This document shows positions 13,914-18,481 of a DNA stretch of 18,481 nt, piece after piece. This DNA comes from JBAVQS01 sp049694275 (GTDB lineage: Bacteria; Chloroflexota; Anaerolineae; UBA4142; SHND01). The stretch spans positions 1 to 18,481 of the forward strand of contig JBAVQS010000203.1 in the NCBI GenBank assembly GCA_049694275.1, given 5' to 3'. Position 1 is the stretch's first letter; each line of letters opens with the position of its first letter. Under the pieces are notes generated by a model, which saw only the letters and a list, made by a program, of their open reading frames with translations, was not told the origin of the DNA and did not search any database. A program made the position numbers and the translations under genes.

Positions 13914-15260
13914 TCATCGCCGTGCAACGCACTGGCGACCAAGCGGCGGGCTTGGGCAATCGTCAGGGCTGGCGTTTTTTTTGAAATGGTGTTGCAGACG
14001 GACCAATGCCAGGTGCGTCATGAAACTTTGGGCCATGTGATGATACCAGCCATCCCAACTGCGCACTTCATACTGATCCAAGCCGATTTCGCTTTTGCCT
14101 TCTTCCAATGTGGTTTCCACCGGCCAGCGCCAGCCACTCAGTTGGGCCAAAATGCGCGGCGCACACGCGGTGGGCGCATTACTCAAGTAAAACTTGAGGC
14201 CGGAGTCCTCCGCCAATCCGCGGCGGAGGACCAACCAGACCCGCGGCCCAGGCAAGCGGTCGCGCACCGTGGTTACGCGCAAAAAAGCGAACTCGGCCAC
14301 CATTGGACCTTTGCTGCCCTCTTTGATCACATACCGCGTCCAGCGATGTGCGGGCAACCGGGTCGCCACCGTTTGCACTTCCTGAGCGCGCGGGGTTGTG
14401 AGCACCACACGGAGCCGTGGCGGTTTAGCCGTGTGGCGGTGGCGTGGCGGCAGTTCGACCTGCGGAGTCCGCAGCCAGATGCGCGTATTGCAGGGAATTT
14501 CGGCCAGATACCACTTGTCGAGGGCCGCCACCCCGTCCAAAAAAGCTGGATTTCGCCCAAAATATTCGTCGGCGGTGACCCAGCGAAAGGGCACAACGGC
14601 GCGTTTCACCAAGTCTTGCAACATCGCCAATGCCAATTCGGGTTCGGTTTGAAACGAAATTTCATCGGGGATGCCACATTGTGCCCACCGATTGCGTGCC
14701 TCCGCTTCAAACCATTCCTCTGGCAGATACAAGCGCCCATCCAGATACGCATGGCCCTGCGGCGTGGCGTAAATCAAAAAGGTCCCTTCCTGACAATTCG
14801 CCACCTTCCCCAAGGCGCCGCAATATTGTCGCGCCACGCCCGCCGAATGGATGCCTTGCTTGGGGAAGCCGCTGCCATCCACAATCACGACGCCATCCGG
14901 GTCGCCGAGGGTCTCAGCCACCAAATCTTGCACGCGATGCACGATCTTGTTCGCTGGCCAGGTCCCGGCCCCGATAAATTGTTGCAGCCCACGCACTTGG
15001 TTGGGATCATCGCCGAGCAACGCCAAGACCATCGGCTCGATCGTTTTGCGTTCGAGATTGGACAGTTGCCCACACAGATAAAAGCGCGACCAGTAGTATT
15101 GCTCACGCCGTTGAAAGCACGAATGAAACAAGCGATGATAATCCAAAATCATCTCACCCATGGCTTCGACCAAGCGTGGTGTTAATCGCTCAGTTGGCTT
15201 GTAAGCGCTGGGCGGACGGATATTCGCACCGCGATACGACCGTTTCGCAGATTTGCTCAT
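13914..15260 (-). CDS. IS701-type DDE transposase, C-terminus shifted out of frame
   Basis: Transposase that moves the surrounding element. As read it has 448 residues from an ATG at 15260 with GAGG just upstream. The DDE-type catalytic blocks are present: VVIVDGSGFPKQG, RWVTADEYFG, and RWPVETTLEEGKSEIGLDQY. After HHFKK at an A8 run (T8 at 13975-13982 on the plus strand) the frame enters an unconserved tail ending CVARR. If one A is skipped, the frame continues as KTPALTIAQARRLVASALHG and ends in ARKPKKRKVS at TAG 13780-13778, giving 493 residues. So the C-terminus is either mutated or recovered by slippage at the A-run. The catalytic core lies entirely before the shift. Confidence 0.88.
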   Translation of the reverse strand: MSKSAKRSYRGANIRPPSAYKPTERLTPRLVEAMGEMILDYHRLFHSCFQRREQYYWSRFYLCGQLSNLERKTIEPMVLALLGDDPNQVRGLQQFIGAGTWPANKIVHRVQDLVAETLGDPDGVVIVDGSGFPKQGIHSAGVARQYCGALGKVANCQEGTFLIYATPQGHAYLDGRLYLPEEWFEAEARNRWAQCGIPDEISFQTEPELALAMLQDLVKRAVVPFRWVTADEYFGRNPAFLDGVAALDKWYLAEIPCNTRIWLRTPQVELPPRHRHTAKPPRLRVVLTTPRAQEVQTVATRLPAHRWTRYVIKEGSKGPMVAEFAFLRVTTVRDRLPGPRVWLVLRRGLAEDSGLKFYLSNAPTACAPRILAQLSGWRWPVETTLEEGKSEIGLDQYEVRSWDGWYHHMAQSFMTHLALVRLQHHFKKNASPDDCPSPPLGRQCVARR

Positions 15261-15302
15261 GGCGACCTCGACGGAAAGATGTCGCCAACGAGTATATCAT
15301 TC

Positions 15303-15337
15303 AAAGTCTCGTAGTAATACGAAATCTCGTAGTAATA
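15303..15337. repeat. Right terminal inverted repeat of the IS
   Basis: Inverted counterpart of the left end, with two tandem copies of the 16-base box (15304-15319 and 15322-15337). The outer copy differs from the inner by one base (AAATCTCG instead of AAGTCTCG). The transposase starts 43 bases inside this end. Confidence 0.92.
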
Positions 15338-16174
15338 CTAGGTCGAGGCCGCCGACGCGGATGGGTCCACCGGCTTGAGATCCTCGGGCGGAATCCCCTT
15401 GTTTGACTCGGCAATCATCTCTTTGCTCGCCGGCGCTCCGCAGTTCGGACATGCGAACTTGGTTTCCGAGGGGATATACGCGCGCCCACACGCCGGGCAT
15501 TTCACCGCCACCGGTTTCGGCGGCGCCACCGGCACTTCGTGTACCACCTCGTGCGTCACTTCCCGCGTCACCTCGTGCGAGCCCAGGTTCACAAACAGTG
15601 GTCCCGCGAGATTGGGTCCATAGCCTCCGCTTGGCGGCGAATAGGAACCGCTGCTCACCGTATTTGTTCCCCCAGTGAACACGCCACCCACCGCGTTCGC
15701 GACCCCGTCCACCACGCCGCCCTTGGAGCTCGACGAGCCGCTCGACCCCGACGATTTGGAAGAACTGGAACTGGAGCTTGAGCTCGATTTACTCCCGCCC
15801 ATTTCGCCGAGCACCAGGAATAGCACGGCAATAATCACCACCGAGGCAAGCGTAATAAACACCACAATCGCCGTATCGCGCAGCGCCTTGCCCAGATCGT
15901 ACAGCTCGTACCCATAGGCAAAAAGGAACACGCCCCCAATGTAAAAGGGCGCGAGGATGAGCATCAGCGTGATCCCCTGCCCCTGGTCCATCGTCCCATC
16001 CAGAAACGCCCGATAGGCAATAAAAATAATCAGCGCCAGCGATGCCAGCGCCACCAGCCCCCCCGGAATCAACAAATAGAGCGGTTTCCCCGGCTTGGCA
16101 TCATCATAGTGGTGATCCACCACATTCGCGCTCCGCTGCCGCAACTGGAGCGCCCCCGGTCGTGTGTCGGCCAT
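15338..16174 (-). CDS. Membrane protein with poly-Ser linker and C-terminal zinc ribbon
   Basis: A 278-residue protein from the ATG at 16174, chosen because GGGAGG lies 8 bases upstream; the frame is open to 16201. Three membrane segments are visible in the first half (LYLLIPGGLVALASLALIIF; ITLMLILAPFYIGGVFLFAY; IVVFITLASVVIIAVLFLVL). A Ser/Lys/Gly linker with a run of ten Ser follows, then a Gly-rich stretch and a segment of repeated HEV/REV (SHEVTREVTHEVVHEVP). A zinc ribbon follows with two CPxC knuckles (CPACGRA and CPNCGAP, 12 residues apart). Function is unknown. The stop codon TAG is part of the CTAG duplication at the edge of the IS, and the junction leaves the frame intact. Confidence 0.75.
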   Translation of the reverse strand: MADTRPGALQLRQRSANVVDHHYDDAKPGKPLYLLIPGGLVALASLALIIFIAYRAFLDGTMDQGQGITLMLILAPFYIGGVFLFAYGYELYDLGKALRDTAIVVFITLASVVIIAVLFLVLGEMGGSKSSSSSSSSSSKSSGSSGSSSSKGGVVDGVANAVGGVFTGGTNTVSSGSYSPPSGGYGPNLAGPLFVNLGSHEVTREVTHEVVHEVPVAPPKPVAVKCPACGRAYIPSETKFACPNCGAPASKEMIAESNKGIPPEDLKPVDPSASAAST

Positions 16175-16212
16175 AACCTCATCCTCCCAAGAGTGAGTCA
16201 AAATACGTTACC

Positions 16213-16241
16213 AGTCTATTCATGAATTCAGAGCATGTCAA
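16213..16241 (-). promoter_or_regulatory. Candidate promoter of the zinc-ribbon membrane protein
   Basis: On the minus strand a perfect TTGACA (16241-16236) and TAGACT (16218-16213, four of six matches) are spaced by 17 bases, about 40 bases before the ATG at 16174. Confidence 0.5.
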
Positions 16242-16335
16242 TCCCGTTCCCCATTCAGCCCCCCATTCATCTCTGCTCTGCCCGGTGGTGCGAGCAAGCT
16301 GAGTTTTCCTCCTCGAGGACCCACGTATTCCAACG

Positions 16336-17253
16336 CTAAAACAGCGTGGGTTGAACCGGCGCATCCCGCCCTGTCGCCTCGACCGCGTGCCCGCGAATCA
16401 CTTCTGCCAGATCATCCAGGTCAATCGCCGCCGGATCGTCTTCCAACCGCCGCGCCTCTGTTTTGAGTAACCCATCAGTCCCCGGACTCCCCGGCACGGC
16501 ATAGACCAATCGCCCCTGCTTGCGCGACCGCGCCGCCGTATCCAGGCTCCCGCTCTTGGTCCCCGCCTCTACCACAATCACCGCCCGGCTCAATCCGCTC
16601 GTGATCCGGTCACGCGCCATCAACTGCGGACCACGCGGCGGCGCGTTCGGCGGAAACTCTGACAACAGCGCGCCCCGATTCGCAATCCGCTCCGCCAATT
16701 CCAGATTCTCACGTGGGTGAATCACCCGGATTCCCGACCCGAGCACCGCCAGCGTACGCCCTCCCTCCGCGTCCAGCGCCCCCACATGCGCAGCCGTATC
16801 AATTCCCAACGCCAACCCACTCACCACCGTCAGCCCCCGCTCTGCTAACCCACCGGCCAGCCACTGCGCCAACTCGACTGCGCGAGCGCTCGGAGTGCGG
16901 GTCCCGACAATTGCCACGGCGTAAGCATCATCCCGGCTCAATCGGCCGCGCAGGTACAGCACCAACGGCGCATCGGGCAGCAGGCGCAACAGTTTCGGAA
17001 ACCGCGCATCTTCCCATGTCAACAGATCAATCTCTTCTTCCGCCAGCCCATAAATCTCCTCTTCCCGCTGCTCGAGCGCCGTCGTTGCAATCGCTTGTGC
17101 GATCTCTGGGGTCACCCGCGGCACCTCCGCAAGCTCCTCCGGTAGCGCCGCGAAAATTCCCTCCACATCCCCGAACCGCTCCAACAGTTTACGCGCCGTT
17201 ACCCCGCCAACCCCCGGCAAACTCGCCAGCGCTAGCCAATGTGCTTTGGACAT
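16336..17253 (-). CDS. dprA: DNA-processing protein DprA (Smf)
   Basis: DprA protects incoming single-stranded DNA and loads RecA during transformation. This copy has 305 residues from the ATG at 17253 (MSKAHWLALASLPGVGG), with GAGG about 8 bases upstream. An N-terminal helix-hairpin-helix-like region (LPGVGGVTARKLLERFG) precedes the Rossmann-type domain. That domain carries VAIVGTRTPSARAVELAQWL, TVVSGLALGIDTAAHVGAL, TLAVLGSGIRVIHPREN, ITSGLSRAVIVVEAGTKSG and GRLVYAVPGSPGTDGLL. The usual PxRNRIIsGLS motif reads MARDRITSGLS. After DLDDLAEVIRGH the protein ends soon, without the C-terminal winged-helix domain many homologues have, and finishes QPTLF. It starts 11 bases after the stop of the helicase-phosphoribosyltransferase gene, so they are probably cotranscribed. 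Confidence 0.95.
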   Translation of the reverse strand: MSKAHWLALASLPGVGGVTARKLLERFGDVEGIFAALPEELAEVPRVTPEIAQAIATTALEQREEEIYGLAEEEIDLLTWEDARFPKLLRLLPDAPLVLYLRGRLSRDDAYAVAIVGTRTPSARAVELAQWLAGGLAERGLTVVSGLALGIDTAAHVGALDAEGGRTLAVLGSGIRVIHPRENLELAERIANRGALLSEFPPNAPPRGPQLMARDRITSGLSRAVIVVEAGTKSGSLDTAARSRKQGRLVYAVPGSPGTDGLLKTEARRLEDDPAAIDLDDLAEVIRGHAVEATGRDAPVQPTLF

Positions 17254-17264
17254 CTCAATCGCCT

Positions 17265-18481
17265 CTAGGCATCCTGATGAATCGTCCTGGTCAATGTCAA
17301 CACTACGATCCCCCTCGCCCCGCCGCGCATCAACACTCGCGCCGCTTCGCACAGCGTTGCACCGGAATCAAACAGATCGTCCACCAGGAGCACACACTTG
17401 TTCTTGACATCCCCCTCAAGCGCAAACGCCCCTGCCACGTTCATCCGCTTTTGCGCCAGCGAGGTCATCTCTTTTTGCGGCCGGGTCGCCCGTTTTTTAA
17501 GCAGGACCCCTCTGAGCACCGGAATTTCCAATCGTTTTCCCGTCGCCTCCGCCAGCGCCGTCACCGGATCAAACAGACGCGCGGTCGAGGGGGGAATTGG
17601 AATGACTCCATCCAGGCGCGGCAGCTCCGGATGCTTCGCCAACAGTTCTACCCACCGCCCGGCCAGTTCCCCGGCCAGTTGCTGCTCACCGCAGTATTTA
17701 TAGCGATAGGTGAGCTCTCCAACAATCCCCCGGTTCGCCGTATCACCATCAAAATGTGAATGAAAATCGAGCGCCCAGCCCACAAGCCAGGGCCCGGTCA
17801 GAGGACGCGGATGGGGATGCGAGAGAAAATCGGTCTCAGGATCATCTATCAGGAGAGAACTCTGTTCCGTATTCTTTACGGAGTGGAAAATCCCGGAAAC
17901 GGGAGGGACCGCCGCTAGGACCAGGTAACCTTTCAAATCCTTGCACAAATGCCCACCCGCAATCAAACAATCGACCTGCATTGTCACATCGACTCGGCTA
18001 TAACCTGGCAATGAATTGTAAAGGGGATGAGATTGGAATCGTTCCACACGCTCTGATTCGGAGCCAACTAACAACTTTGCCACACCGCTCCGAGGCAACT
18101 GCCCCGGCAGCGCCCGCACACATTCGATGACCTTGTCGGTCACAGTCGTCGAAGTTGCATCTCGTATGAGAGCGCTAATCTCCTGTCCATACTTATCGAT
18201 CACGTCCGCGCTCAACCCGTTCATCCTTCGCATCTCGTCTTTCGTTTGCGGCTGAACACAGGCGAGTTGCCGCAGTGCCTCGTCACTGAATAGATAATAG
18301 TCAGGCTGACCCTGCCTGGTCGCTTCCATATGTCTCCAGCAACGCAGAGGCTCAAACGGGAGATCCTTGCCGCTAAATTCCGGCACGCATACTGCTTCGA
18401 TCTTATCAATTCCAGTGGAGGGGGTCGCCTCGCGTTTCCACGCTTCGACCACGCAGCGAATGACACTATAGTCTATCTCGG
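17265..18481 (-). CDS. C-terminal part of a probable RecQ helicase fused to a ComF-like phosphoribosyltransferase (5' end beyond the window)
   Basis: The frame is open to the right edge, giving 404 visible residues; the GTG at 18452 is not a credible start. The first block is an HRDC domain (EPLRCWRHMEATRQGQPDYY, LFSDEALRQLACVQPQTKDE, LSADVIDKYGQEISALI). This typically follows the helicase and RQC parts of RecQ, though the helicase core itself is off the window. A winged-helix-like segment follows, including VDCLIAGGHLCKDLKGYLVLAA. The last 150 residues are a phosphoribosyltransferase closest in pattern to ComF: GVIPIPPSTARLF, RATRPQKEMTSLAQKRMNVA, and the PRPP loop VLLVDDLFDSGATL. ComF is needed for natural transformation in several bacteria. 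Eleven bases separate it from dprA. Which nucleotide substrate it uses, if any, cannot be told. Confidence 0.8.
   Translation of the reverse strand, partial: EIDYSVIRCVVEAWKREATPSTGIDKIEAVCVPEFSGKDLPFEPLRCWRHMEATRQGQPDYYLFSDEALRQLACVQPQTKDEMRRMNGLSADVIDKYGQEISALIRDATSTTVTDKVIECVRALPGQLPRSGVAKLLVGSESERVERFQSHPLYNSLPGYSRVDVTMQVDCLIAGGHLCKDLKGYLVLAAVPPVSGIFHSVKNTEQSSLLIDDPETDFLSHPHPRPLTGPWLVGWALDFHSHFDGDTANRGIVGELTYRYKYCGEQQLAGELAGRWVELLAKHPELPRLDGVIPIPPSTARLFDPVTALAEATGKRLEIPVLRGVLLKKRATRPQKEMTSLAQKRMNVAGAFALEGDVKNKCVLLVDDLFDSGATLCEAARVLMRGGARGIVVLTLTRTIHQDA

Larger units (their letters stand above)
13751..15341 (-). mobile_element. IS701-family insertion sequence with CTAG target duplication
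   Basis: The element spans 13755-15337 (1,583 bp), flanked by a direct CTAG at 13751-13754 and 15338-15341. That fits the YTAR target duplication described for IS701-family elements. The terminal inverted repeats are 35 bases with one mismatch. One transposase gene fills the interior on the minus strand. The ends are nearly identical and the duplication is perfect, suggesting recent insertion. The empty site would read AATTC-CTAG-GTCG. Confidence 0.9.

Noticed and set aside
13969..13982. Classical -1 programmed frameshift at A AAA AAC in the transposase
   Set aside because: The heptamer is present, but a -1 shift hits a TGA after three further codons. The conserved C-terminus needs a +1 shift or loss of one A.
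13863..15185. 440-codon open frame on the plus strand opposite the transposase
   Set aside because: No recognisable domains. The minus strand has all transposase motifs and the right length between the inverted repeats.
16308..16365. ACCCACG/CGTGGGT pairing around the dprA stop as a terminator
   Set aside because: The 7-bp stem encloses a long loop and is not followed by a T-run, so I do not call it a terminator.
16713..17759. 348-codon open frame opposite dprA and the helicase-phosphoribosyltransferase gene
   Set aside because: Pro/Arg-rich low-complexity translation spanning two well-supported genes on the other strand.

Overview
The window looks like a Chloroflexota (Anaerolineae-type) chromosome. 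This is inferred from style, not from any marker: moderately GC-rich DNA, Thr/Pro-rich linkers in exported proteins, an rpsF-ssb-rpsR operon with an N-terminally extended S18, a phasin-like gene, and a fused response regulator/thioredoxin-reductase-like gene. One IS element is present. No rRNA, tRNA or CRISPR array was recognised.

Region 1 (1-3851, minus strand) reads as a lipid-metabolism operon. A palindrome-covered promoter precedes a TetR regulator, a redoxin-fold protein without a peroxidatic Cys, a degenerate and C-terminally truncated acyl-CoA ligase homologue, and an acyl-CoA dehydrogenase that runs off the left edge. Region 2 (3870-4422, minus) is a phasin-like gene with its terminator and a consensus promoter carrying twin palindromes. 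Region 3 (4465-7333, plus) holds rpsF-ssb-rpsR with a structured leader and tandem 3' hairpins, then a membrane-anchored SurA/PrsA-type foldase with a long Thr/Pro-rich insert. A 15-bp stem hairpin separates it from the convergent operon.

Region 4 (7357-11791, minus) is the most interesting. A receiver + glutaredoxin-like + thioredoxin-reductase-like fusion with a single Cys is followed by a cyclic-nucleotide-binding-domain histidine kinase, a CoA-binding protein and an alpha/beta hydrolase. I read this as one operon for a flavin-linked two-component system. Catalytic Cys pairs are missing from both redox domains, so it is unlikely to be a disulfide reductase.

Region 5 (11845-16241, minus) contains a DUF6438-like lipoprotein, a secreted propeller-like repeat protein, an IS701-type element and a membrane protein with a zinc ribbon. 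The IS carries two tandem 16-nt boxes at each end, a CTAG duplication and a frameshift at an A8 run in its transposase. It landed on the stop codon of the membrane-protein gene without changing the encoded product. Region 6 (16336-18481, minus) is a DNA-processing pair: the C-terminal part of a probable RecQ helicase fused to a ComF-like phosphoribosyltransferase, followed 11 bp later by dprA.
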